Part shown: positions 14,930 to 21,857 of the stretch, in pieces | Numbering within the stretch: the stretch's first letter is position 1 | Layout of the letters: the number at the start of each line of letters is the position of its first letter | DNA from: an uncultured Verrucomicrobiales bacterium | GTDB lineage: Bacteria > Verrucomicrobiota > Verrucomicrobiia > Verrucomicrobiales > Akkermansiaceae | NCBI GenBank assembly: GCA_913060685.1 | Contig: CAJXVQ010000011.1 | Span: forward strand, 1-32,329 | DNA length: 32,329 bases | Direction: 5' to 3' | Program-made: the position numbers and the translations under genes | Notes under the pieces: model-generated | The model's database searches: none | What the model was told of the DNA's origin: nothing | What the model saw: only the letters and a program-made list of their open reading frames with translations

Positions 14930-17725
14930 ATGGCCAAAGCTGCACGGAAAGGCAAAAAACCACTTACAAAATTGGAACAATTGATCGTCGACTTGAAGAA
15001 GTCGCTTCCGGTGAAGCAGGATTGGCGCTCGACCGATGAACAAGAAATCGCGCGTCGTCAACTCCGTGCGTTGGAGCAGCCGCCCGCCATTCGGAATCTC
15101 ACTCCGAAGCACCGAATTTTTTCCAATTTCGAGGTGACCTCGCCCGAGAGCGAACTCACTTATTTTGTCGAAATTCGCGACCTCGCGGGCCGTGATTTTC
15201 ACTCAAGCTCGCCCGATTTTTCCCACAATGGACTGGGCACCTGCAAGCACACCGAGGCCGTCCTCTTTCATCTTCAAAATCGCTTCCCGGGACTCTACAA
15301 AAAAGCTCTCAAGGACAGAAGCGGACGATGCGATCTCATCGAGGACACTGCCACCAATACCCTCCGTCTCGTCAATCCAGCCAACGCAGATCTATCTCGC
15401 GACTTTCGCTTGAACTTCGACAAAAAGGGCTTTCTTAAGCCCGCCAAGGATCCCCTCAAAGTCCTCGCCAAGGCCGGCGAAATCGAGGATCCCAACTTCC
15501 GCATCTGCCAGTCCGTGGTGCCCTTCCTGGAATCACTTGCGAATGAACGCGAAGCCCTCCAGCTCCGGCGCGATTACGAGCAGCGCGTCCAGTCCGGGGA
15601 GTATCCTCCTCACGAAACCAAGCTTCCTCTTTTTCCCTATCAACGCGAGGGCATGCTCCATCTCGCTTTCGGTGAGCGGGCCATGGTCGCTGATGAAATG
15701 GGCCTTGGGAAAACCCCGCAAGGCATCGCAGCTGCCGCCCTTCTCCATCGCATGGGGAAGGCGACCCGTTGCCTCGTCGTTACTCCCGCTTCGCTCAAAA
15801 CCGAGTGGGAGGAACAGATCGCCAAATTCACCGACCTCCCGTGCGAGGTCGTCTACGGCTCACGGCAACAGCGCGTCGCGATCTATCAAAATCCCTCCGC
15901 CTTTTTCACCATTGTTAATTACGAGCAGGTCCGCAGCGACACCCTCGATATTAATGCCGCCTTCGCCGCCGATATCGTGATTCTCGATGAAGCCCAACGC
16001 ATTAAAAACTGGGCCTCCAAGACCGCGCGCGCCATCAAGCGACTTGAGAGTCGCTACGCCTTCGTCCTGACCGGCACGCCGATCGAGAACCGGATCGATG
16101 AGATTTATTCCATTACCGAGTTCCTCAATCCGGCCATTTTCGGTCCGCTTTTCCGCTTCAATCGTGATCACTATTCCTTTGATGAAGAGGGCAGGCCGGA
16201 AGGTTATCGGAACCTCGATCAGATGCGCAAAAAGCTCAAGTCCATCATGCTCCGTCGCCGCAAGCATGACGTCGAAACCGAGCTTCCCGAGCGCACCGAT
16301 GAGATTCGTTTTGTGGAACTCACCGAGGGCCAACGGGCGGAGCACGATGAAAATGCCCAAAAAGTCAGGCAGCTTCTCGCCCGTGCAAAAAAACGGGCTC
16401 TCCGTAAAGAAGAGCACGAATTCCTCATGATCCTCCTCGGGAAAATGCGCATGCTTTGCGACACCCAGTTCATCCTCGACAAGGAAACCCGGGTCTCTCC
16501 CAAGCTCGATGAATTGGTAGAGATTTTTGACACCGCCCTTGCCGATCCCGATACCAAAATCATCGTTTTTTCCGAGTGGATTGGCATGCTGACGCTCATT
16601 CGGGATCATCTCGAAGCACAGAAAATCGGCTTCGCCTGGCACACCGGAAGCGTCCCGCAAATCAAGCGACGGAAGGAGATTTCCGCTTTTAAGCAAGATC
16701 CCGATTGTCGCATTTTCCTCTGCACCGAGTCCGGTGGCTCCGGCCTCAATTTGCAAAATGCCAGCGTCGTCATCAATGTCGATCTTCCTTGGAATCCCGC
16801 CAAGCTCGAGCAACGGATCGCACGGGCGTGGCGCAAAGGTCAAAGCCGCCCTGTCACTGTCATCAATCTGATTGCCCGCCAAACCATCGAGCACGGAATG
16901 CTCGAAACCCTCGCCGTCAAACAAGGTCTGTCTGATGGCGTCCTCGATGGCATGGGGGAACTCAGCGAAGTCAAACTAAAGCGTGGCGGTCAGTCCTTCC
17001 TCACCCGGCTCCAGCAAACGCTCATGACCGGCGAGAATTTCGTCATTAAAAAATTCCCGGCCCGTAAAAAGCTCTCCAAAGACCCCGGAGCCGACTTCGC
17101 GGCGGCACTCAAGGATACTCTCAAGAACACGATGATTTCCTGCGAAGAGCAATTCATCACCGACACCGAGGCTCCCCCTAAGATTGTTCTCATACTCCAG
17201 AAAGACACCCCGAAAACGAGAGAGAGAATCATTGCCCAACTCAGGGAGGCGATGCCCCACCTGGGTGAAGCATCTACAGAGGAAATTGAGGAACGTCTCC
17301 TCATCCTCGATGAATCGCAAGCGAGTGCCCTGGAGAAACTGCAACGCCTCGGTCTCGTTCAAACGAGAGTCCGCGCCCGCCGGAATCTCCTTGGGAAAAC
17401 CGAACCCGCCCCCAAGAACGAACTCTCCGAAGAAGATCAGAAGCGTCTCGAGGACCTCGAAGCTGATCTCGTCAAAAAGCTCAAAACAGTGTCCCTCCTT
17501 CTCCCCGCTGATCTCTGGGAAGAAGCCGTCCCGGCCCTCACCGCCGCCCTCCTTGGGCGAGCCCGGATCAGCGCAATCAAGGAAGGGAGCCACGGGCCGA
17601 AGAAAGCGGAAGACCTCGCCGACCCCGCCTTCGCCCATCTCCTGGTAGATGCCGAACTCACGGAGAAATTTCTCACCGATCCCGATGCTGAAATTGTCGG
17701 GAATTTGGCCAATGCCCTAAACTAA
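14930..17725 (+). CDS. SNF2-family DEAD/DEAH-box helicase with degenerate SWIM finger
   Basis: This 931-residue protein is a Snf2/Rad54-like ATP-dependent translocase. Motif I is ADEMGLGKT (about 254-262), motif II is DEAQ (about 353-356), motif III is LTGTPIEN, and motifs V and VI are GGSGLNLQ and QRIARAWRKGQ. Near residues 78-114 there is a SWIM-like element: YFVEIRDLAGRDFHSSSPDF followed by GTCKHTEAVLFHL. The C-x-H half is kept (C105, H107), but the first C-x-C is replaced. Residues 700-931 form a charged helical tail of unknown role. Such proteins remodel protein-DNA complexes or help repair. An AGGA lies 8 bp before the ATG. The GNAT-type gene follows 12 bp downstream and is probably co-transcribed. 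Confidence 0.9.
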   Translation: MAKAARKGKKPLTKLEQLIVDLKKSLPVKQDWRSTDEQEIARRQLRALEQPPAIRNLTPKHRIFSNFEVTSPESELTYFVEIRDLAGRDFHSSSPDFSHNGLGTCKHTEAVLFHLQNRFPGLYKKALKDRSGRCDLIEDTATNTLRLVNPANADLSRDFRLNFDKKGFLKPAKDPLKVLAKAGEIEDPNFRICQSVVPFLESLANEREALQLRRDYEQRVQSGEYPPHETKLPLFPYQREGMLHLAFGERAMVADEMGLGKTPQGIAAAALLHRMGKATRCLVVTPASLKTEWEEQIAKFTDLPCEVVYGSRQQRVAIYQNPSAFFTIVNYEQVRSDTLDINAAFAADIVILDEAQRIKNWASKTARAIKRLESRYAFVLTGTPIENRIDEIYSITEFLNPAIFGPLFRFNRDHYSFDEEGRPEGYRNLDQMRKKLKSIMLRRRKHDVETELPERTDEIRFVELTEGQRAEHDENAQKVRQLLARAKKRALRKEEHEFLMILLGKMRMLCDTQFILDKETRVSPKLDELVEIFDTALADPDTKIIVFSEWIGMLTLIRDHLEAQKIGFAWHTGSVPQIKRRKEISAFKQDPDCRIFLCTESGGSGLNLQNASVVINVDLPWNPAKLEQRIARAWRKGQSRPVTVINLIARQTIEHGMLETLAVKQGLSDGVLDGMGELSEVKLKRGGQSFLTRLQQTLMTGENFVIKKFPARKKLSKDPGADFAAALKDTLKNTMISCEEQFITDTEAPPKIVLILQKDTPKTRERIIAQLREAMPHLGEASTEEIEERLLILDESQASALEKLQRLGLVQTRVRARRNLLGKTEPAPKNELSEEDQKRLEDLEADLVKKLKTVSLLLPADLWEEAVPALTAALLGRARISAIKEGSHGPKKAEDLADPAFAHLLVDAELTEKFLTDPDAEIVGNLANALN

Positions 17726-17737
17726 GTTTCCCAATTT

Positions 17738-18496
17738 ATGATGAAGAACCATCCCCTTGACGATCCCCGGAGCAGGGAAGCCTCCATCTCTCTGCGCACG
17801 GAAATCAGGCACGATTATCACGAGGCTTCCGACGGGGCGGAAGAGTATATCCTCGATCTCACCTTCAAGGTATTCGGCGAGTGGGCTCCCGAAGGCTCAT
17901 TTGAAAATTGTTATGAAATCGAGGCGGGCGAGGTTCATCTCAGAATCGTCCGACTGAGTGTGGCCATGGAAGAGGAGATCCCTCTCGCCGAACTCTTCGA
18001 CTACGATCAGGCACTGTACGACCTCAGTGTCCTCTACGACTGGAAGGCCCTCAATTTCGAATTTGCACCCTCTGTTCTCAAGGTCTGCGAGATCGCCAAT
18101 TCCTTCTCCGACATTTTAAGTATTGAGAAAATGATTCTACATCCGTGGGCAAGGCGGCAGGGCCTTGGTCTTCGCCTTGTCCAGCGCCTCCTCCGCCACT
18201 GGCAATCCGGTTGCAGCCTCGCGATCATCAAGCCATTCCCACTGCCCAGAGGAGCGCCTGATGCCGAGGGATATGATCTCATAGATCTGTCGCAAGATGT
18301 GGCGGAAGGCACCCGCAAGCTCACTCGTTACTATTCCCAACTGGGCTTCAAATCAGTCCCCGGCTGTCCCTACCTTGTGCGATCTATCGAAATGATGCCT
18401 CCCAACACCACTGAAGTGGACCTCCCGGATTTCCTGCTGGTTCCGTCGGGATTGGCTGAGGAGATTGAGGGGAGCAGCGGGAGTGAAGATGCGTAA
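17738..18496 (+). CDS. GNAT-like acetyltransferase
   Basis: This 252-residue protein has a GNAT acetyl-CoA-binding motif near residues 129-152 (IEKMILHPWARRQGLGLRLV), with the R/Q-x-x-G-x-G pyrophosphate loop RRQGLG at about 139-144, and the later YYSQLGFKSVPGCPYLV typical of the GNAT C-terminal strand. The N-terminal 110 residues are not a recognised domain. It starts 12 bp after the SNF2 gene without a Shine-Dalgarno sequence; ATG codons at 17738 and 17741 are both possible. Its acceptor is unknown. Its place behind the helicase suggests a nucleic-acid or protein modification role, but this is guesswork. Confidence 0.65.
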   Translation: MMKNHPLDDPRSREASISLRTEIRHDYHEASDGAEEYILDLTFKVFGEWAPEGSFENCYEIEAGEVHLRIVRLSVAMEEEIPLAELFDYDQALYDLSVLYDWKALNFEFAPSVLKVCEIANSFSDILSIEKMILHPWARRQGLGLRLVQRLLRHWQSGCSLAIIKPFPLPRGAPDAEGYDLIDLSQDVAEGTRKLTRYYSQLGFKSVPGCPYLVRSIEMMPPNTTEVDLPDFLLVPSGLAEEIEGSSGSEDA

Positions 18497-18515
18497 AGGA
18501 GGTCAGACTCCTCCT
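18497..18515. terminator. Hairpin between convergent genes
   Basis: A perfect 6-bp stem AGGAGG/CCTCCT with a 7-nt loop begins right after the GNAT stop codon. There is no T-run on the plus strand and only TTT on the minus strand, so it could be a weak bidirectional terminator between the GNAT gene and vapC. Confidence 0.3.
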
Positions 18516-18539
18516 GTTGTCCTTGGTTCTCTTCATCAT

Positions 18540-18590
18540 GTGCTGACGAGGGCGGCGACTCCGGGGGAGGTGATCGCGGTGCTGAGGAGG
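18540..18590. repeat. Direct repeat copy 1: relic of SDR gene 3' part
   Basis: These 51 bp match 19409-19459 at 49 positions. On the minus strand they would encode LLSTAITSPGVAALVS, nearly the same as the SDR protein segment LLSTEITSPGVAALVS, but no SDR gene is present here. The copy begins just after the vapC stop codon on the minus strand. Together with copy 2 it brackets the vapBC module. Confidence 0.9.
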
Positions 18591-18595
18591 GATGT

Positions 18596-19027
18596 TTAGG
18601 GAGAGACCAGGGTCGGGCCTTCAGGATTGAGCCGTTTGAAGTCACGCAGGTTGAAGGTGTAGAGCTGATCGCATTTCGCTGACTCGGCACAGGCGAGATG
18701 GAGGGCGTCATAGATGATGCCGCTGCGAAGCCCGAGTTGGCTGACTCGTTTGAGGGTTTTGAGGTAAAGGGGGCGTTTGAGATCAACGATGGTGAGGTTC
18801 TTCGTAAAGTTTTCTTCGATGATTTGCCAGGCCTCATGGGGTTGAATGCGGCGGGGAAGAGGCATCGCCGTGAGGGTGGAGTAGCACTCGGCGAGGCAAT
18901 GAGTGCTGCAGATTCCTTCGTGATCACTCTCACAGAAATTGGCAAATACCTCGAGGGCCCGTGTGTGTTGCGGGAGCTGATCAACGACGGCTGCAATGAG
19001 GACCGAAGTGTCGAAGCAGATCTTCAT
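18596..19027 (-). CDS. vapC: VapC-like PIN-domain toxin
   Basis: This 143-residue protein is a PIN-domain ribonuclease. The acidic metal-binding residues are in place: Asp6 in ICFDTSVL, Glu47 in CLAECYST, Asp107 in GIIYDALHLACA, and a fourth position at TFNLRDF. VapC toxins cut specific RNAs, often initiator tRNA or rRNA, and halt translation. The start overlaps the antitoxin stop by 4 bp (ATGA), the usual antitoxin-first layout. The target cannot be predicted from sequence. The gene ends 5 bp from the SDR-derived repeat. Confidence 0.9.
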   Translation of the reverse strand: MKICFDTSVLIAAVVDQLPQHTRALEVFANFCESDHEGICSTHCLAECYSTLTAMPLPRRIQPHEAWQIIEENFTKNLTIVDLKRPLYLKTLKRVSQLGLRSGIIYDALHLACAESAKCDQLYTFNLRDFKRLNPEGPTLVSP

Positions 19028-19293
19028 TTGGAGGGAGACCCGGTGATCGAGGTCGAGCGGTTTTCTCTCTCGTTCCGAAGGAAGTCAGTGATGTCCAAGT
19101 CGGCTTGCTTTGTGCCATGGTGGACGAGGAGACCCCGCTTCTGGATCAAGCTGGGTTCCAAGTCGGCGACGCGAAGGCGGATTTCGTTGTCAGAGGTATC
19201 CACTTCCAATTCGCTTCCGGAGACGAGATGGAACTGGTCTCTGATGGCTTTTGGAATCACCACTCGCCCGGCTTGATCAATGGTAATTGACAT
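19024..19293 (-). CDS. vapB: AbrB/MazE-type antitoxin (VapB-like)
   Basis: This 89-residue protein starts with a swapped-hairpin AbrB DNA-binding domain: MSITIDQAGRVVIPKAIRDQF ... GSELEVDTSDNEIRLRV. The C-terminal 40 residues (LLVHHGTKQADLDITDFLRN) would wrap the toxin. It is expected to neutralise the VapC protein encoded next and to repress its own promoter. An inverted repeat lies about 24 bp upstream at 19317-19330. It begins 39 bp after the SDR stop codon on the same strand. Confidence 0.9.
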   Translation of the reverse strand: MSITIDQAGRVVIPKAIRDQFHLVSGSELEVDTSDNEIRLRVADLEPSLIQKRGLLVHHGTKQADLDITDFLRNERENRSTSITGSPSK

Positions 19294-19316
19294 GGCGGAA
19301 TGGTAATTCTTCTGCC

Positions 19317-19330
19317 ATTTGATGTCAAAT
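19317..19330. promoter_or_regulatory. Palindrome upstream of vapB, candidate operator
   Basis: ATTTGA-TG-TCAAAT is a perfect inverted repeat 24 bp before the vapB start. A 10-bp direct repeat AATGGTAATT also occurs at 19279-19288 (inside the start of vapB) and at 19299-19308. Either could be the site for VapB autoregulation. This is inference from position. Confidence 0.35.
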
Positions 19331-19332
19331 GA

Positions 19333-20097
19333 TCAAATCACGCGGTCGTTGCCGCCGTCGATGGGGATCTGGGCACCGGTGGTGGCGGAGAAGACGGGGC
19401 CGGCGACGGTGCTTACGAGGGCGGCGACTCCGGGGGAGGTGATCTCGGTGCTGAGGAGGTTTTTGGTTTTATACTCCTGGACGGTCATGTTGTAGCGCTT
19501 GGCCGATTTCTCCAAGGCTTCGTCTGACCAGATCTCAGTGTCGAAGACGGCATCGGGATGAAGCACGTTGACACGGACACCGAAGGGGGCGAGTTCGAGG
19601 GCCGCGACGCGGGCGAGTTGGGTGACGCCGGCTTTGGTGACGGAGTAGGCGGAAGCTCCTGGTCCTGGCGCGGCGTAGTTGCGCGAGCCGATGATGATGA
19701 TGGAGGCGTCGGTTCCTTCCTTAAGATAGGGGATGGAGAACTTGAGGAAGCGCTGGGTGGCGGTGAGATTGATCTTGAGGTGGAGGTCCCAGCTGTCTTC
19801 GAGGGCGTCGATGTATTCGCCTGATTTGAAGATGCCGGCGTTGGCGACAATGATGTCGAGGCTGCCGTATTTGGCGGCGGTTTCATCAATGATCTTTTTC
19901 ATGGCGGCGTCATCGGTGATGTCGCAGACGACTCCGGTGAGGCGCTCGCCGGTGAGGTTTGTGACGACGTCGGGGTTGATGTCGAGGCCAACGACGGTGG
20001 CCCCGTCATTGCGCAGTCTTTCGGCAGTGGCACGGCCGATTCCTCCGCAGGCTCCGGTGACAATGGCGATCTTATTGGCGTGGATTTGTTCGGACAT
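19333..20097 (-). CDS. SDR-family NAD(P)-dependent oxidoreductase
   Basis: This 254-residue protein is a classical short-chain dehydrogenase. The cofactor loop is TGACGGIG (14-21), and Asp39 at the end of the second strand (VVGLDI) favours NAD. NAG is at about 86-88. The catalytic Ser138 lies in IIIIGSRN, and Tyr151 and Lys155 in SAYSVTK. The C-terminal IDGG motif is present. Its neighbours (epimerase-like, LsrF-like and Tm-1-like proteins) suggest that it oxidises or reduces a polyol, sugar or sugar acid in the same pathway. The 3' part of the gene (19409-19459) is duplicated beyond vapBC. It lies 56 bp after the epimerase-like gene, and the spacer carries an A/C-rich leader and no Shine-Dalgarno sequence. 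Confidence 0.92.
   Translation of the reverse strand: MSEQIHANKIAIVTGACGGIGRATAERLRNDGATVVGLDINPDVVTNLTGERLTGVVCDITDDAAMKKIIDETAAKYGSLDIIVANAGIFKSGEYIDALEDSWDLHLKINLTATQRFLKFSIPYLKEGTDASIIIIGSRNYAAPGPGASAYSVTKAGVTQLARVAALELAPFGVRVNVLHPDAVFDTEIWSDEALEKSAKRYNMTVQEYKTKNLLSTEITSPGVAALVSTVAGPVFSATTGAQIPIDGGNDRVI
19409..19459. repeat. Direct repeat copy 2, inside the SDR gene
   Basis: This is the functional copy: on the minus strand it encodes LLSTEITSPGVAALVS of the SDR protein. It differs from copy 1 (18540-18590) at two positions, one silent and one giving Glu instead of Ala. The two copies stand in the same orientation 818 bp apart. Confidence 0.9.
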
Positions 20098-20137
20098 GAT
20101 TTTGAAAGTTTGAAGTCTTCAGTTGGAAGTTTGAAGG
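20098..20137 (-). repeat. A/C-rich leader repeat upstream of the SDR gene
   Basis: Read on the plus strand, this spacer holds AGTTTGAAGT (20107-20116), three bases, then CAGTTGGAAGT (20120-20130). The same two blocks occur at 20841-20871 upstream of the epimerase-like gene. On the coding strand they form an unstructured A/C-rich 5' leader without a Shine-Dalgarno sequence. Confidence 0.6.
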
Positions 20138-20153
20138 GCCTGGGTGGTGGTGC

Positions 20154-20831
20154 CTAGGAAGAGAGGGTTTGGTTGAAGAAGGCGAGGTTTTCGACGGGAT
20201 CTTCGTTGTTGAAGATGGCGGAGCCGGAGACCACGAAGTGGGGTTTCATGGCCGCGATTTGGGGGATGGTGGATTTGTTGACGCCGCCATCGATGCAGAT
20301 GAGGAGCTCGGGTTTCCACTCGAGGAGGGTTTTGATTTTCGCGGGGAGGTCGTCGAGGAAGAGCTCCTTGCCGGAGTAAGGGCCGACGCCGAGGAGGAGG
20401 ACGTAGTCGATTTGATCGAGGTATTTTTTGATGAAATTGACAGAGGTTCCGGGGTTTATGGATACGCCGCGGACGATGTCTTCGTGCGCGGAAATGCGCG
20501 CGAGGGTATCATCGATGTGGGCGGTGTATTCGACAGAGAAAGAGATGAGATCTGCTCCGGCTTTCGCGAAGGCGTCGATGTGTTGTTTCGGTTTGTTGAT
20601 GAGGAGGTGGACGTCTTTGAGGAGGTCCGTTTTAAGGCCGGCAACGAAGGGGGATCCGACGGTGATGTTGGGCCAAATATTGCCGTCCATGACATCGAAG
20701 TGGAGGAGGTTGACGTCGTTCTCCTTGAGGATTTGGAGGGCGGCGTTTTGGTTGCCCATATCGGCGCTGAGAGTGGCGACGGAGAGTTGGGGACGGGAGC
20801 GGATGAGTTCGATTTTTTCGGCGCGTGTCAT
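20154..20831 (-). CDS. Ribulose-phosphate 3-epimerase-like protein with altered phosphate loop
   Basis: This 225-residue protein has the Rpe TIM barrel: LSVATLSADM at the first strand, LLHFDVMDGNIWPNITVG with metal ligands His44 and Asp46, DVHLLI with His75, and ICIDGGV with catalytic Asp181. The normal VNPGFGGQ phosphate-binding loop is instead GVGPYSGK, and the usual H-x-E strand reads SVEYTAHID. These changes suggest a substrate other than ribulose 5-phosphate, for example a tetrulose, branched or hexulose phosphate. I start it at 20831 (MTRAEKIEL); the longer frame from 20876 reads through the leader repeat. The gene lies beyond an intrinsic terminator that follows the LsrF-type gene, and upstream of the SDR gene. 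Confidence 0.85.
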   Translation of the reverse strand: MTRAEKIELIRSRPQLSVATLSADMGNQNAALQILKENDVNLLHFDVMDGNIWPNITVGSPFVAGLKTDLLKDVHLLINKPKQHIDAFAKAGADLISFSVEYTAHIDDTLARISAHEDIVRGVSINPGTSVNFIKKYLDQIDYVLLLGVGPYSGKELFLDDLPAKIKTLLEWKPELLICIDGGVNKSTIPQIAAMKPHFVVSGSAIFNNEDPVENLAFFNQTLSS

Positions 20832-20840
20832 GGGGAAAGG

Positions 20841-20871
20841 AGTTTGAAGTTTGAAGTGATCAGTTGGAAGT
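20841..20871 (-). repeat. A/C-rich leader repeat upstream of the epimerase-like gene
   Basis: AGTTTGAAGT (20841-20850) and CAGTTGGAAGT (20861-20871) recur here with a 10-base spacer, matching the leader of the SDR gene. The repeat ends about 10 bp upstream of the start codon at 20831 and lacks a Shine-Dalgarno sequence. Confidence 0.6.
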
Positions 20872-20875
20872 CGCA

Positions 20876-20912
20876 AAATTAAAAACCCCGGGCCTGCGGT
20901 GAAGCCCGGGGT
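20876..20912 (-). terminator. Intrinsic terminator after the LsrF-type gene
   Basis: A perfect 9-bp stem (ACCCCGGGC pairing with GCCCGGGGT, 20885-20893 and 20904-20912) has a 10-nt loop. On the minus strand it is followed by TTTTTAATTTT. It lies about 40 bp after the LsrF-type stop codon. The epimerase and SDR genes downstream must therefore have their own promoter or depend on read-through. Confidence 0.85.
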
Positions 20913-20951
20913 GTTGATGATTGATTGTGCGCCTGAAAAGCGCCGCTACCC

Positions 20952-21818
20952 TTAGCCAGCGTTGTAGATCTCGATCGCTTCGGCGGGCTTGGCACCGTTG
21001 TGGACGACTTCCTTGACGGCTCTCATCATGGCGAGAGGTTTGTCGGACTGGAAGACGTTGCGGCCCATGTCGACTCCGGAAGCGCCACACTGGATGGCGT
21101 TGTAGCAGAGTTCGAGTGCCTCGAGCTCAGGGAGCTTTTTACCACCGGCGATGACGACGGGGACGGGGCAGGCGGCGACGACGTTCTCGAAGCCTTCGGT
21201 GTAGTAGGTCTTCACGATAGATGCACCGTTTTCAGCACAAACGCGGGAAGCGAGGCCAAAGTAGCGGGAGTCGCGAGCCATGTCCTTGCCGACAGCGGTG
21301 ACACCCATGACGGGGATGCTGTATTTGTTGCCGATGTCGACGAGGCGACTGAAGTTGGCGACGGTGGTGGCTTCGGTGTCGGCGTCACCGATGGCGAGCA
21401 TGGCTGCCATGGCGGAGACGTTCATGGAGATGGCGTCGATCTCGGAGATGAGAACGTTGTGGTTCATCTCGGTGAGGATGGTGGTGCCGGAATCAGTGCG
21501 GAGACAGATGGGCTTGGTGTTTTCCGCCGGGATGGAGGTGCGGATCATGCCGCGGCAGCCCATGAGGCAGTCTGCTTCTTCGGCAAGCGGAGCGATATTG
21601 AGATCGATACGCTCAAGACCGGAAGTGGGTCCCATGAGGAAGCCGTGGTCGAATGCAAGCATGACGGTGCGTCCGGACTTGCGGTTGAAGATGCGGGACA
21701 TGCGGTTTTTGATGCCCCATGATGCGCTGTTCATTCCCTTGAGGTAAAATGAAGAGGTGTCGGCGGGTGTGTTGAGACCGAAGTTGTCTCCGTCTCTGAT
21801 GTCGTCTAAGTCAGCCAT
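20952..21818 (-). CDS. lsrF: LsrF-type 3-hydroxy-5-phosphonooxypentane-2,4-dione thiolase/class I aldolase
   Basis: This 288-residue protein closely follows E. coli LsrF as I remember it, beginning with MADLDDI and including LKGMNSASWG, SRIFNRKSGRTVMLAFDHGF, GPTSGLERID, VGKDMARDSRYF, VIAGGKKLPE and GASGVDMGRNVFQSD. Lys203 in IVKTYY falls at the number of the Schiff-base lysine of LsrF. LsrF ends the autoinducer-2 degradation route by transferring an acetyl group from the phosphorylated dione to CoA, giving acetyl-CoA and dihydroxyacetone phosphate. No lsrK, lsrG, lsrR or transporter gene is in the window, so the substrate here may be a related phosphorylated sugar or dione. It lies 39 bp after the Tm-1-like gene and is followed by a terminator. 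Confidence 0.88.
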   Translation of the reverse strand: MADLDDIRDGDNFGLNTPADTSSFYLKGMNSASWGIKNRMSRIFNRKSGRTVMLAFDHGFLMGPTSGLERIDLNIAPLAEEADCLMGCRGMIRTSIPAENTKPICLRTDSGTTILTEMNHNVLISEIDAISMNVSAMAAMLAIGDADTEATTVANFSRLVDIGNKYSIPVMGVTAVGKDMARDSRYFGLASRVCAENGASIVKTYYTEGFENVVAACPVPVVIAGGKKLPELEALELCYNAIQCGASGVDMGRNVFQSDKPLAMMRAVKEVVHNGAKPAEAIEIYNAG

Positions 21819-21857
21819 GGTATTAGTTGGTTGGTGGGTTGGTTTGTAAGAAAGTGA

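Noticed and set aside
15860-16924. Long minus-strand frame opposite the SNF2 gene, and similar long antisense frames at 637-1602, 6289-7437 and 20169-20882
   Set aside because: They are opposite genes with clear motifs, have odd composition and no recognisable domains; they are shadows of the true genes.
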